Below, in pieces: positions 44,871 through 57,926 of a stretch of DNA of 64,000 nt (its first letter is position 1; every line of letters begins with the position of its first letter). Position numbers and translations under genes: made by a program. Below the pieces are notes generated by a model. It searched no databases. It was not told the DNA's origin and saw only the letters and a list, made by a program, of their open reading frames with translations. The stretch lies in the NCBI GenBank assembly GCA_032622095.1, contig CP136066.1, positions 60,420,609 to 60,484,608 of the forward strand, given 5' to 3'. The DNA is from Siphonodentalium dalli (Eukaryota; Mollusca; Scaphopoda; Gadilida; Siphonodentaliidae).

Positions 44871-45395
44871 CCTTGGCAGAGTTATAATGGTGTTAGTTTT
44901 TCAAATTTTTTTAACTTAAAAAAATTAAAGAGACACATTGGAAATCTTTTTATCAACTTGTATCATAATCATCAATATCTAAATGAAAACAAATGACAAT
45001 GACATTTTTGTTATTATTATTATAAAAGTTAAAAATAAATTTTAAAAAAAATTGATTTTTTTTTTCATTTTTTTTCTTCGAAAAAGGGTCATAACTCCTT
45101 TAAAATAAATCGGATCAAATCCATATTCGAACTAGATCTGTATTTTGGGGTGTGAAACTCACATATCAAATTTGGTTCCAATCAGATAAAAAATGTTTGA
45201 GTTATGGCAGAATGTGTGAATTCTAAGTCGAAAAAGGGCCATAACTCTGTAACAAAAACTCGGATCAAACCCAAATTCGAACTCGATCTGATATACCCAT
45301 ATACAAAATTTGGTTCTGATTGGATAGAAAATGTTTGAGTTATCGCATTACACGTGAAGTGTCTACGGACGGACGGACGGACAGATGGACGGATG

Positions 45396-45752
45396 CAGGG
45401 ACCAGCCTAGGGTCAAAATATAGGGAGAAGTGACTTCTCCCTCTTGGAAAAATAAGGAGAAGTGAGGGCTTACCAGGGAGAAGTGGAGCGTTAGTGCGAC
45501 TATTTGTCGCTAGTAACTATTCATTAGAACTGATTGTTTTAGCTGTTATTATTGTCCACAATAGATTTTCTACATGGGTGAGGATAAACTGGAAGTGTTA
45601 AGCTGAGCAGTAGATCATCCAGTCACCAATTCTTCAGGGAGATTAATTTTTTTTTTAGGGAGACATCCACTTCTCCCTGACGTCATTTCAGGGAGACTTG
45701 CGGCCACACAGGGCGACTATTTCGCCCACTTCGCCCCCTAGGCTGGTCCCTG
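45396..45752. mobile_element. hAT-like MITE inserted in a GGAC repeat tail
   Basis: The ends CAGGGACCAGCCTAGGG and CCCCCTAGGCTGGTCCCTG are inverted. The flanks GACGGATG (45388-45395) and GACGGACG (45753-45760) differ at one base, though the host itself is a GGAC repeat so the duplication is weaker evidence. The inner arms pair over GGGAGAAGTGACTTCTCC. Confidence 0.75.
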
Positions 45753-45877
45753 GACGGACGGACGAACGACGAGTGGTCAATCCGGACAACAACACTATGT
45801 TTACCATACATGGTATGGGTAAACATAAAAAGGGAAACGGTGGATTCAACATTGTCAAATTCAACTATAATAGTTAA

Positions 45878-46335
45878 AGGTACTCAACCCGATTCGATGG
45901 TCCGCATATAATCAGATTCAATGGTCCGCATATAATCAGATTCCCACAACATTTTTTTAAATGCTGCTTCAGTTATCAGAATCAATTAATTGCCCAAAAA
46001 TAATGCTAACCATTGTCAACGATAGTATAAAATTACCCAAAACGTGTTATTTATCAACATGTTGTTCGACGAAATTTGGCCTTATTATCAACAGAAAGCC
46101 TCTTGATTTTAGAGTTATCCATCTTCATCCACAATTTGGTACCAGACCGTCGGCTGTTTACTGGGCCACTGATAGTTCTCGATGGAGAAAAATAATAGAT
46201 TTCAAAAATCGATATCTAACAACTCTGAGCTTTGATAGGTGGGTTCCTCGAATGGAATAAAATATTTTTTACCCACGAATCCAGACGAATCCAAATAAAT
46301 AATAATTGAGGGGCACTTAATCGGATTATGCATCT
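45878..46335. mobile_element. Fam-A MITE copy 7
   Basis: 458 bp with TTAA 45874-45877 and 46336-46339. Same subfamily as copy 1 (shared AATAATGCTAACCA and TTGTTATTTATCAACATG type blocks). The right end has diverged (GATTATGCATCT). Confidence 0.75.
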
Positions 46336-46350
46336 TTAACTATTATTTAG

Positions 46351-46505
46351 TAATACCAAAATAATCGACTATTTAACCACAGCAGAATAATGGGTAATTT
46401 TTCAGGATTTAGTCCGAAATATTGCTTGTTGCCATTCATTGGAAAGGTCTCACTGAGAACATAATTCTGCAGTGGTTAAGGAGTCGATTATTTAGGGCAT
46501 TACTG
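46351..46505. mobile_element. Fam-C MITE, internally deleted
   Basis: Left TAATACCAAAATAATCGACT, right GGGCATTACTG then TA. The centre of the palindrome is missing. Confidence 0.7.
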
Positions 46506-47196
46506 TACTTGTAAAACAGCCTGCTTGGATTATTGACGGCTGTTAAATTATTCACCTGAACAGAGTTCACTCTGCCGAAGCTGATTGGTTGGGAATGATC
46601 TCAATCACTATGATTAATCTCCATTGTTCAGCACGAGCGCTCAGCACAGGTTGGTATTAAAGTAGCTTACCAACTCCTCACTGCAGATTGATAAGTTACT
46701 TACCAAACTGGGAGTACAATGGGAGTAGAGTGTAATTCTGGATAAAATGGATGGATGGATTCAGTATCTACCAGAGTGCACCAGTTATAGTTCCTTTCTG
46801 TCTTATCGAGTCATATACAGTAATGCCTCCTTAAAGTGATGTGAAACACTCTGGTATGGTGATCAAATAGAAATGGAGAATAATCTTGTTCAAAGTAGTA
46901 AAATAGTAAATCCAAATTGAAAACACACACCGCCATTCTTATATATTAATTAATGCAGTGATTCTAGATGGCGAAATCGTTTTCGTTAGTTTATCGCCGA
47001 TAGATGTGTCCCGAATCGAGTAGTAAATATTTACGATTGAGCGTAGTTCTGACGATGTTTTCTATGGAGTGGTATTGTCTATTTGCTTCAAATTTTGGGT
47101 GATGTCAGTAGAATGTTACATTCCTCCAGTTGTCATAGTACCTGAATAACTAACTTATCAGTTTCACGCACCCGAACAAGTCCATAGTATGTCTTT

Positions 47197-47374
47197 AAAC
47201 ACAGCAGAATTATGGGTAACTTTTCAGGATTAAGTCGGAAATATGGCTTGTTGTCATTCATCGGAAAGCTCTCGGGGAGAGCTTTCCGATGAATGGCAAC
47301 AAGCAATATTTCCGACTAAATCCTGAAAAGTTATCCATAATTCTGCTGTGGAGTCGATTACTTAGGGCATTACT
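47197..47374. mobile_element. Fam-C MITE, left end missing
   Basis: The hairpin around GAAAGCTCTCGGGGAGAGCTTTCC is intact and the right end GGGCATTACTG-TA is present. The left terminal 20 bp or so are replaced. Confidence 0.8.
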
Positions 47375-47764
47375 GTATGGTGATAAACCCTGCATGGTGT
47401 TTGGAATGGAATGACATAATGTCTGCCTCAATAATCCCCCCCCCAATTAGCAGTCTCCATTGGAGTCATTGTGTCACAAAGGCTAATTATTTGACAAGGT
47501 GATATATTGATTACATTGCCTACATAATTATGGGCACATATGTTTATGACTAATTAACAATCATCGTGCTGATTATCTTATTGTCCTTTACAGTGGCCTG
47601 GCTGTGTGTCTGACTGACTGAGACAGTCTTATTTCCTTAATAATGAACTGACGGATACTTGTATTTGTTACTAAAATACTCTATTATTTTCATTATACAG
47701 CGAAAGCATCGAGATATCTACGAATCCTTCACAAAAGCAAATAAATAGTGTTCCTACTTCAATT

Positions 47765-47895
47765 CTGTACGGATATGTAATTGTAATTGAATTACAATTC
47801 AAAGTAATTGTAATTGTAATTAATTACATTGTGGAATAGATGTAATTGTAATTGATAAATGTTGAAGTAATTGTAATTAATTACATTCACAAGTA
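47765..47895. repeat. TAATTGTAAT-rich cluster
   Basis: At least nine copies of GTAATTGTAAT / ATTACAATTAC type words, mutually palindromic. They could be an old foldback end or simple-sequence expansion. Confidence 0.6.
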
Positions 47896-48078
47896 ATTGA
47901 CCCAAGCCTGATGACATGCAGACGGGACTTCTCCTCCTCTCAGCACCATAACCTCCTCTGGGCTCTTAAGACAAAATAATATAAGACGACACAGTTAGAT
48001 ATAATTATCTAGTAGACTTTATTAATTACTGTTAATAAATCTAAGAGAGATTGAGAATGATACAAGCATTAACCAATG

Positions 48079-48202
48079 ATATATGTCATTACTCCTCATA
48101 AAACCCATAGGGAACCCCAATCAATAAGAAGCCCGTTACTACAGAGTGTTCTGCAAGCCTCTAATCGGGGCTCTCTATGGGTGACCATATATGTCATTAT
48201 GT
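48079..48202. repeat. Foldback around ATATATGTCATTA
   Basis: CAATGATATATGTCATTACT...CCCATAGGGAACCCC pairs imperfectly with GGGGCTCTCTATGGGTGACC ATATATGTCATTATG. Boundaries are uncertain. Confidence 0.4.
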
Positions 48203-48542
48203 TTCCTGTCTATATTTCATATATACTAGGATTAAAATAGAATGAATCAAACTGGACTCATTGCACACAAAAGATATACAGGGACGTGGGGGGACAGGGG
48301 GCCCGGTGTGGGAGTGACTTCTGGCACATTGTTAGAATTCACTGATAAAATAACAGAAGATAAAAATGATTTTTGGGGTACAACCCATGGGGAGCTTCAC
48401 ACAGAAGTCTGACCTCTGTGGGATAATTCAAATCTGTTTAAGACAGTTTGCGAAAGACAGGTTAACAAGACGAACACTGAGAAAATTCTAACCTGCAAAC
48501 AAGATCATGGTCTGTTCTTGATGTTCGAATTACATCTTAGAA

Positions 48543-48740
48543 CAGTAATGCCCTAAATAATCGACTTCTCAACCACAGCAGAATTATGGGCAACTTTTCA
48601 GGATTTAGTTGGAAATATGGCTTGTTGCCATCAGTGAGAGCTTTCCGATGAATGGCAACAAGCCATATTTCCGACTAAATCCTGAAAAGTTGCCCATAAT
48701 TTTGCTGTGGTTAAGGAGTAAATTATTTAGGGCATTACTG
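48543..48740. mobile_element. Fam-C MITE
   Basis: CAGTAATGCCCTAAATAATC to GGGCATTACTG, right TA present, slightly deleted in the left arm near the loop (GCCATCAGTGAGAGC). Confidence 0.85.
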
Positions 48741-48961
48741 TAGCCTCTCATTCGTTAACACATCACATATTCGAATACCCGTATGTCACCAGTAATGCAG
48801 CTGTTTAGAATTTTTTTTTTTTAGAAACTTGAGCTGGAAAATAGGATGAGATCAATCTGATGTTTCAGTTTCCCCAATCAATATTAGGTATAAACAGGTC
48901 AGTGAAATTCCAAGATGGAGGTACTAAACCTTGAGTTAGGTAATAAACCTTGATTGAGGTA

Positions 48962-49174
48962 CAGTAATGCTCTAATTAATCGACCTCTTAACCAAAGCAG
49001 AATTATGGATAACTTTTCAGGATTTAGTCGGAAATATGGCTTGTTGCCATTCATCGGAAAGCTCTCGGGGAGAGCTTTCCGATGAATGGCAACAAGCCAT
49101 ATTTCCGACTAAATCCTGAAAAGTGACCCATAATTCTGCTTTGGTTAAGAGGTCGATTAATTAGAGCATTACTG
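48962..49174. mobile_element. Fam-C MITE, full 213 bp
   Basis: TA at 48960-48961 and 49175-49176. The arms are nearly perfect complements and both carry the same subfamily changes (CTCTAATTAATCGACCTCTT), as expected if the arms are kept alike. Confidence 0.9.
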
Positions 49175-50045
49175 TACTTCGTGATCTTGTGATCTGTTAC
49201 CTTGACTGTCTTGTATAGTGCTAGAAGTAATATTCCACATTATATTAGTATCATTGTTGGTTTGAGTATGAGTATTTTGACCAGTGGTTACATGATCTCC
49301 AAGAACCTTGATCACGGTTTTGTACATAATTAAAGTTTCATTTTAGACTTGAACATACACAAAACTGCAGTGTGTACCTGCCATACGTTTATGGTGATGT
49401 GCGACCACAACATATCCGCCAGTTATCCTTCAGCGATCGCAAGAGTGCTATAAACTATCAACCCATAACAAACGTGTGCCGTTCTGTGTTTATTACACAC
49501 TCGACCGACATCTCCTAACTGATTATTTCTGATGTTTTCTGAAGAATTCTTCCATGCTATTTCATGCTGTTATCGTGTGTGATGATGCTATTATTTTAAA
49601 GGCCGACTTAATTATCGAATTCCCAGATCACATTATATACAACATATTCCATATTATATACCATTTGATTCCACCAGCTGGATAGCTTATTATGAGACAG
49701 CGAAAATGTTGTGGTTACACAAAGATAGATAACTTGAGGTACAAGAGAAAAATTGGGGAGAAGGTTAATAAATTGGGATTGAGTTAGGAATTTGGGAGTT
49801 TGGCATCCCACATCCACCCACGTCCCTAAATGGATATAAGCATGAAGAAAACATGGAATAACAAATCAAAACATGATAATCAACCAAGTAACCAATCAAG
49901 ATTATTCAGATATCAATCTTACTGTTTAACAAATTTAACATTAGGTCAAATAAATAAAATTCTGTGTTCTCAAAAACTTCCATCATTTAGTGATGCTGTG
50001 ATGTGAAGCCTGATTAAAGGTACACTAGCGACAATACCAAATATA

Positions 50046-50270
50046 CAAGCCTTGAAATAGTGTGTCTGACATTTGCAGAATGAGGTCACCAGAGAGTGAA
50101 TTTAGTTATGCTACCCAGCACACCGGGATAACAAATTAGGGGATATAGAATACTGAACAGAAGAGAAAAAGTAACTAAAACAATGCTAATTTGAGACTAT
50201 AGATACTTCCCAGAAGATAAGACCTAAGCAGAATGAGGTCCCTAGAGGGTGTATTTAGCTTGCGAGAGAC
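50046..50270. mobile_element. Fam-B fragment
   Basis: Left end CAAGCCTTGAAATAG and part of the middle segment, broken after GTGTATTTAGCTTGCG. A deletion has joined the first hairpin to the middle (CACCGGGATAACAAATTAGG). Confidence 0.7.
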
Positions 50271-50432
50271 AAGGCTCACAAGTCCTGATTTTTTTGGCAA
50301 AACACTGTTTCAGTTAGAATGATAATGTAGCTTGGGCTAAAATGCTTGAGAGCAAGTACCAGTAATAAATGGCCTAAAATTGGGTGATACTTTGAAATGT
50401 AATCCAGCCTCCCACAGCCAGTGTTCAATGAA

Positions 50433-50522
50433 CAACTGTACACACAGGATCAACTGTACACACAGGATCAACTGTATACACTGGATCAACTGTACACACA
50501 GGATCAACTGTACACACAGGAT
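50433..50522. repeat. 18-bp tandem repeat, five copies
   Basis: The unit CAACTGTACACACAGGAT occurs exactly five times, the third with two substitutions. Open frames on both strands cross it because 18 is a multiple of three. Confidence 0.9.
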
Positions 50523-50689
50523 ACATGTTCTGGGTAATAATTGGGCCACACCAACCATTTTTCACTGAATAATTATCTGAGAGCACAGAAATTTATTTTT
50601 AATGGCTTACAAGCACTCATTGCAGGTAAAGGGAGCAGTACTATAAAACTCCTATAATTTATGTCTAAATGCCGTTTAGAGAAATTTAA

Positions 50690-50928
50690 CCCTATTATGA
50701 TGGGAGCTGCATTGGTACAACGTTAAAGATCCTGTGCCAGTGCATATGCCAGTCTCCCATAGGGAGCCTCGCAAATATAAGAGAATGCACCAGCTTACAA
50801 GGTCAAGGTAAATATTGTTAGGCCAATGTATTCTCTTATATATGCCAGGCTCCCAAAGGGAGACTCACAGATATAAGAGAATGCATTGGCACAGGGTTTT
50901 CGCAAAATTTCAGGAAGCTCCCGAAGGG
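50690..50928. mobile_element. Fam-D3 MITE
   Basis: TTAA 50686-50689 on the left; the right end GGAAGCTCCCGAAGGG is followed by TTAT. Two cores (about 50735-50790, partly deleted, and 50820-50890). Confidence 0.8.
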
Positions 50929-51311
50929 TTATGTACCCTTTAAATTAATGGTTCATAAACCTATGCCCTTTCTACTGATGTTGTGCAAAAATAAACATAT
51001 AACTACAGATGCACCAGCAAATTACTGCAGATTTTAATACTAGAAATTTTACTAGCTTGTGAATTACACATCTAGGAGTTTTATAGTACTGGCCACATTC
51101 TAAAACCGAACATCTTCTCCATTGAGTAAACAGCTGTGAGCTCTCATACTGGCCCCAAGCTTAACTTCCTCTACATTGAGTAAACAGCGCGGTCAGGGGG
51201 AGGTCTCCTAATGTATAATGGCTTCCATCTGGTGCGTTCATTTTAAGAAATGGATGTTGATTTGCTTGCGTTCCACAGAGATTTAATGCAAGTTGGCAGA
51301 CCTGCAAATAT

Positions 51312-51628
51312 GGTGCCGAAAATTTGCAGAATGAGGTCCCCAATGGGTGAATTTAGTGATGCTAGCCCACTGTTAAATTCATCCTCTGGGGACCTCATTC
51401 TGCATGGCCTCATCTACTATGGGATGCTTAAAACACAAATTTAAATTCCCAGATGGTGATGTGCACCCATTGGGCACCTCAACTATTCATTTTGTTGTCT
51501 GCCAGTTTGGGTATATAAAGAAACTAAACTAAAAAAGAAAAAATTAGACTTTCTAAAGAAACTAAAAAAACTTGTTAATCAAGATAAGTTTCCAGAGAAG
51601 CCTCAAGCTGAATGAGATGCCCAGATGG
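51312..51628. mobile_element. Fam-B relative, subfamily with AATTTGCAGAATGAGG ends
   Basis: A diverged long form (GCCGAAAATTTGCAGAATGA..., CCAGTTTGGGTATATAAAG). Its right half is cut by the Fam-C fragment that begins at 51629. Confidence 0.6.
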
Positions 51629-51773
51629 AAATATGGCTTGTTGCCATTCATCAGAAAGCTTCATCAGTGAGAGCTTTCCGATGAATGGCAACAAGCCATA
51701 TATCCGACTAAATCCTGAAAAATTACCCATAATTCTGCTGTGGTTAAGGAGTTGATTATTTAGGGCATTACTG
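51629..51773. mobile_element. Fam-C MITE, 5' truncated
   Basis: It starts mid-arm at AAATATGGCTTGTTGCC and ends GGGCATTACTG with TA at 51774-51775. Confidence 0.8.
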
Positions 51774-52078
51774 TATCTAGTCACCGCAGAGGGAAGTCTT
51801 CATACAAAATGAATGCAGTTAACAAATATTAGTAGCAAAAGCTTATAAAACAGCAAAAATCAACAATATATGCAGAAAATAAGCAACAACAGGGACACCT
51901 ACAGGGCCAGGAACCTACGTGACATCACCAATCAAGTCTCAAAGCAGTTTTCATGTTGAAAACCTAAACAAATGTTTGTTTGACGGGATAAACTAGTACG
52001 TGTAAATTCACAAAGAACATTCATAAATCAGTAATCGTTAAAAACTCATATTTATAACTGACATTTACAAGGGAAATA

Positions 52079-52291
52079 CAGTAATGCTCTAAGTAATCGA
52101 CTTCTTAACCACAGCAGAATTATGGGTAACTTTTCAGGATTTAGTCGGAAATATGGCTTGTTGCCATTCATCGGAAAGCTCTCGGGGAGAGCTTTCCGAT
52201 GAATGGCAACAAGCCATATTTCCGACTAAATCCTGAAAAATTACCCATAATTCTGCTGTGGTTAAGAAGTCGATTACTTAGAGCATTACTG
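52079..52291. mobile_element. Fam-C MITE, full 213 bp
   Basis: TA at 52077-52078 and 52292-52293. The arms differ at only about two positions. Same CTCTAAGTAATCGAC subfamily as the copy at 60712. Confidence 0.92.
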
Positions 52292-52342
52292 TAGGTATCG
52301 ATTGTGTCCAGTTTTGAACATCAAACACACCTCAACCATTTA

Positions 52343-52724
52343 ACCCTTTACCCAACAAACCGGCCAAATAAAGCTTCAACAGCCTAAAATATCTTCGGTC
52401 TGTCTCAATAGAACCATACAAATATGGATATCATTGGAACCGGCTCCTTGACCACATTGTGATAGTTACAGTTATGCCCTGTGCCAATGCATTCTCTTAT
52501 ATATGCGAGTCGACCATAGGTCGCCTCGCATATATAAGAGAATGCATTGGCCTAAAAAACTCTTTTTTTAACACTTTTTACCATTTTTTCTTACATTCTT
52601 TAACAATTTTATAATTTTTAATGTGTTAAGCCAATGCATTCTCTTATATATGCGAGGCGACCTATGGTCGACTCGCATATATAAGAGAATGCATTGGCAC
52701 AGGGCCCTTCTGTTGGGTAAAGGG
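52343..52724. mobile_element. Fam-D1 piggyBac-like MITE
   Basis: 382 bp. TTAA 52339-52342 and 52725-52728. Ends CCCTTTACCCAACA and TGTTGGGTAAAGGG. Two palindromic cores (52482-52552 and 52632-52700) around an AT-rich spacer. Confidence 0.9.
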
Positions 52725-53455
52725 TTAATAACTGTACAGTACAATAACTCCTGCTATTACTATCTCGCTCAATCATTGCATGAGTTCCAGATAACGACTA
52801 TCCGAATGCCTGAAGTGACGGTTTAGAGGTATGTTCCTGGCCCATGTGACACCTATAACTCAGAGTTCCTCAATCAACCGATAAAATACCCCTATCTCTG
52901 AATTTATTACAGGTTTGAATTATATCTGTAATAATTAATATCATTTGGTCTGTTTTTTCACAGCAGGTCAAGTCTATATTTCTAGGAGAGGGGCACGGAC
53001 TTGTGATACGATGTCCTTTTGTCATATATTCGTTATCTCACGAAAATATCAAACTATATAAAAGACAAGTGTTCGTGCGTGAGTCTGTAACCCTGTCACG
53101 ATTTTGGCGCATTTAAAAATATATGACCATCATGTCCGATTGTGCCCAAACTTTTACCATGTCTGGTTGCATGTCTTAGAATACGACACGCAAAATTGCA
53201 GGCTGATCGGTTACAGAGGGCCTGATATAGAATGCTTTCTAAGGGTCATAAAAGCGATATTTTACCTGTAATTATAGCGCGGTGTACTACGTTTAATTTA
53301 GAGTTACGCCGCTTGGATCGGGTGGACATAATTAATTGCCTGCATTGATAAAGATACCATCATTTAAATATCGTCATATTTGACTGGCAATCCCCTTGTG
53401 TTTAAATAATATTTATAATATTGGAGAGGCCTATCGTAACGCTATCACTGTTGCA

Positions 53456-53880
53456 GGGACCAGCCTAGAGGGTGACTTGGGAGCTGGGGACCAGTCTAGA
53501 GGGCAACTTGGGAGATATCTTATCCCTAAAATGTGTCCTTCTCCCTATTTTTTTCCATGGGAGATCTGACTTATCTCTCATATGCCAGTATGCATATGTC
53601 CCTACAGTATATTTTAAATGCATTTACTGATCATTATGGTGTCCTTGATCATAATTTTATAAATGGGCTTTTGTGTTGTGTAATACAGTAATGCTTGTTG
53701 CCATTCATCGGAAAGCTCTCAGTGAGAGCTTTGCGATGAATGGCAACAAGCCATATTTCCGACTAAATCCTGAAAAGTTACCCATAATTCTGCTGTGGTT
53801 AAGGAGTCGATTATTTAGAGCATTACTGTACTTATTGGATCATAGTGACTTCTCCCTATTTGAAACCTCTGGGCTGGTCT
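53456..53880. mobile_element. CAGGGACCAGCC element interrupted by Fam-C
   Basis: The left end CAGGGACCAGCCTAGAGG (with a tandem partial copy GGGGACCAGTCTAGAGG) and a possible right end GGGCTGGTCT near 53870-53880 resemble the element at 45396. The Fam-C copy at 53686 lies between, so this looks like one element with a later insertion. Confidence 0.5.
53686..53828. mobile_element. Fam-C MITE with left arm deletion
   Basis: CAGTAATG runs directly into CTTGTTGCC, so about 70 bp of the left arm are missing. Right end GAGCATTACTG. TA on both sides. Confidence 0.85.
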
Positions 53881-54202
53881 ATGCACTGTTGTGCGACATC
53901 AAAAGTAAAATATCAACAAGAAGTCACAATCACATACTGGAAATTACAAGAAGAAAATATTACCAATTGAAAGACCGATCATAATCAGCAAATATTTAAC
54001 ACAAACCTAATAAACCCTCTTATGACTGGATATTCCTGAAATTGGTGAATGTTTAACCCTAACCTGTGAGATGTACAATGAAATTTCAGCATAAAGACAC
54101 AAGCGTATGATGATATACAAGAGAAACTATTATAAATTACATGTTTTCAATTTTACAAGAGAGGATAGTTTGTACCATGTATGCATGTACCTAATGTATT
54201 AA

Positions 54203-54657
54203 CCCTTTACCCAACAAAGCGGCCAAAAACGCCCAAATAAACTTCAACAGCCTAAAATATCTTCGGTCTGTCTCAATAACACCATACAAATATGGATATC
54301 ATTGGAACCGGTTCATTGACCACATTGTGATGGTTACAGTTATTCCCTGTGCCAATGCATTCTCTTATATATGCGAGTCGACCATAGGTCGCCTCGCATA
54401 TATAAGAGAATGCATTGGCCTAAAAAAAATCTTTTTTAACACTTTTTACCATTTTTTCTTACATTCTTTAACAATTTTATAATTTTTTCTTACATTTTTT
54501 AACATTTTTTATAATATTTTTCTACATTCTTTGACAATTTTATCATTTTTAATATGTGTTAAGCCAATGCATTCTCTTATATATGCGAGGCGACCTATGG
54601 TCGACTCGCATATATTAGAGAATGCATTGAGACAGGGCCGTTCTGTTGGGTAAAGGG
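54203..54657. mobile_element. Fam-D1 MITE
   Basis: 455 bp, TTAA both sides. Longer than the copy at 52343 because the spacer between the cores repeats the ACATTTTTTAACAATTTT motif. Confidence 0.9.
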
Positions 54658-54835
54658 TTAAATGGACATGGCTCGTTCAAACACCAAAATTATGTAAACA
54701 CTAGCTGAATTATAGTATATGTTATGTTGTAGACACGCGTAACTATGTACCTTGCCGGTGAGTTGAGATACCATCTTCTATATAACGATATTTCAAAGAA
54801 TACGATTTCACACTTTGTACTTAATGTATTAACAA

Positions 54836-55060
54836 CCCTTTGAGTGCAAGGCCAATTTTTGTATCAACCCATATACCCTGTGCCAATGCATTCTCTTATA
54901 TATGCGAGTCGACCTATCATAGGTCGCCTCGCATATATAAGAGAATGCATTGGCTTAACATTTTTTTTTTTTACAATTTTAATAATTTATTCTTATATTC
55001 TTTAACAGACTTATTTTGTAGGTTTAGGGCCGATGAGATCGGCCCCTGGAACTCAAAGGG
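54836..55060. mobile_element. Fam-D2 MITE
   Basis: CCCTTTGAGTGCAAGG to CCTGGAACTCAAAGGG, with TTAA on the right (55061-55064). The left flank is TTAACAA, so two bases were gained or the left TTAA mutated. One core with a central CCTATCATAGG. Confidence 0.82.
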
Positions 55061-55673
55061 TTAAAAGGATATGGCTCATTCAAACCCCAAAATTATGTAT
55101 ATACTAGCTGAATTATTTGGACCTAAATATTCACATAGGTTCATATTCTACTTATTTGATTCTGAAATAAGCCAATACATAGTGAGCATATTTAAAAAAA
55201 AAAATAAAAAAATATTTATTTTAATATTTAATTAAAAATTTTAAATCATGATTTTGAGAAACTAACACCGTTATAACCGGACGGACAGACAGATCCTACA
55301 CTTTTCAATATATAGATAATTTGGCAAGAGGTATCTCAAAACATGGAAGATTTCCGAACATACTCATTGGTATATTTTTTGGTAACTTTGAGATCGTTTC
55401 ATTTGTGACAGTTAAGTTATTAATCAGTGGTGACGTAAAAATTGCAACTGTAGGTTATCACTATGTCACTTTTATGGTACTACATAATTTTTATGATTAA
55501 AATGAAGGGAAAGCAATGGGTGAAGTTAAGCAATTAGTTTCCAGATAACAAGTGTTCGCACCCAGAGTATTGTGTTCGAAATGGTATTTTTATGACATCA
55601 ATGTGTCTTTCTACCAAATTCTGGAACATACATGTATGTTTGTAAAAAGGTGTTTCAGGTATTTATCGACCTA

Positions 55674-55886
55674 CAGTACTGCCCTATATAATCGACTCCT
55701 TAAACACAGCAGAATTATGGGTAATTTTTCAGGATTTAGTCGGAAATATGACTTGTTGCCATTCATCGGAAAGCTCTCACGGAGAGTTTTCCGATGAATG
55801 GCAACAAGCCATATTTCCAACTAAATCCTGAAAAATTACCCATAATTCTGATGTGGTTAAGGAGTCGATTATTTAAGACATTACTG
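55674..55886. mobile_element. Fam-C MITE, full 213 bp
   Basis: TA 55672-55673 and 55887-55888. A few arm mismatches show more decay than the copy at 52079. Confidence 0.9.
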
Positions 55887-55888
55887 TA

Positions 55889-56784
55889 TCTTGATGCCGG
55901 AAAAATACAAAAAAAACCAAATAGTTAAATAGATGTATTTTTGAGAGCAAATCCCCATGTGGTTTTAATTTAATAAAATCACTTAAATTATTATAAAGGC
56001 AGGTCTGGTTTGAAACTTTGAGATAGATAAATCCATTATGACCCAAAAGCAGCCATTTTACTTATATAAATCAACCCTAGCTTAAATGAGATGCCATGAT
56101 TATGCATCGAAATAGCACTGTGAAAAAATAAATTTGACAATCTAAACAGCTTGACATAGAATAAACAGTTTAAACATGGCTCTCTATTGTTTATACTTAT
56201 TATACAGAGAAGTGTTGAATCAATAACCACACATGGATCACACTACCGAACAGCATAGTAATATTCTGAAAATAGTAACACCTGCTGTCTCACAGTCTTA
56301 GTCTTAGAGGAACAATTGCTTCTAGTGAGAGAAGCTTCTTTCTGCGAACATACGTCATAATTTGCTCGAAAATGGCGGCCAGATTAGAGCCTGACAATTT
56401 CAACATTAGTTTTTTTCTCTATTTACCAAAGCTATCAGCATGCTATGAGTCTAATGAGCTATTCCAACAACTCATCTTGGATACTGCAAAAACTGGATGT
56501 CAAACAGAATTGTTTTTACGAAGATATTGGCGATAATGATTTTCATTACTTAAAAAAATGGTAACCAAGTCGCTTGAACAACTGTATCTTCTCAAAAGTT
56601 ATATTTATATGATGACGGAATTCATAGTGAGCTGGTAAAAGTTTATATATAGCTCATTCTTTATCATTTTCGGTTGAGTTATTGATAGATATGTAAAGAA
56701 AAAGATGAATCCTCACTTCGATGTGAGACATCTTGCCGCCATTTTCATGAAAATGATGATGCAGGTTCCCAGCCCAGGATCCTA
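55889..56784. other. Stretch with nothing recognised
   Basis: AT-rich, with no ORF of note and no repeat structure that I can see between two Fam-C copies. Confidence 0.4.
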
Positions 56785-56997
56785 CAGTGATGACCTAAAT
56801 AATCGACTCCTTAACCACCACAGAATTATGGGTAATTTTTCAGGATTTAGTCAGAAATATGGCTTGTTGCCATTCATCGGAAAGCTCTCAGTGAGAGCTT
56901 TCCGATGAATGGCAACAAGCCATATTTCCGACTAAATGCTGAAAAATTACCCATAATTCTGTGGTGGTTAAGGAGTCGATTATTTAGGGCATTACTG
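56785..56997. mobile_element. Fam-C MITE, full 213 bp
   Basis: TA 56783-56784 and 56998-56999. Both arms carry the same CACCACAG / CTGTGGTG variant where other copies have CACAGCAG. Confidence 0.9.
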
Positions 56998-57204
56998 TAT
57001 AACAACAATCTCAGATTGATAATTACTCATATAAATCCAGAAATTATGAAATATTTATATTATTAAAAAAAAAACTTGATAGGCAACATTATTCGCTTGT
57101 GAAATTGACAATTTAACAAGATACCCGTCACATAGATTATGTAAAACTATATTTAGAATGGTCATTAACCATAATATAAACATGACTAAGAATATGGAGC
57201 CGCA

Positions 57205-57650
57205 CATTTGCAGAATGAGGTCCCCAGAGTAAGAATTTATTGACGCTACCCTGCACAGCGGGCTAGCTTCAATAAATTTACCCTCTGGGGACCTCATTCT
57301 GCTTAGGCCTCATTTTTTCTGGAAAGTATCTTTATTATCAAATTAACCAGTTTTCAAGTTTCTTTAGAAATTTCTTCAAAGATTTTTTTTTCATTTTTCA
57401 GTTGTTTCTCCATATTGCCAAATTGGCAGACACATTGCATAATCGAGGTGCCCAAATGAACAGACATCACAATATTCACCATCTGAGAACTTAAATGTGA
57501 GCTAGATCTCCCACAGCAGATGAGGTCTAATAAGAATGAGGTCCCCAGATGGTGAATTTAGTGATGCTAGCCCGCTATGCTGGGTTGCATCATAAATTCA
57601 CCCTCTGGGGACCCCATTCTGCAAATTTCCGGCACCGTATTCTCAACCTG
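57205..57650. mobile_element. Fam-B relative, long form
   Basis: GCCGCACATTTGCAGAATGA to ATTCTGCAAATTTCCGGC. Same subfamily as the copy at 51312, with a middle segment CCAAATTGGCAGACACATTG. Confidence 0.65.
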
Positions 57651-57926
57651 TTAACCACAATATAATATACATACACAAGAGCAAAGAAAAGCAATGTACA
57701 TGAAGCTTTACATATATTTTAAAGATATTCACAATTTTAAAGTCCAATTTGAATATATATTTATGAAAAGCAATCAAATCAGTCACTCACATTCTGAAAC
57801 AATGCGACATAATCACTGAATCGACTGGAATCAAGGGTATTAACTTGATTCATAGAGGAATCTGCAGCCATTTGCTGATGACGATGACTCGATTTACGAT
57901 GCCGTAGATATCATAAATAATATTAA

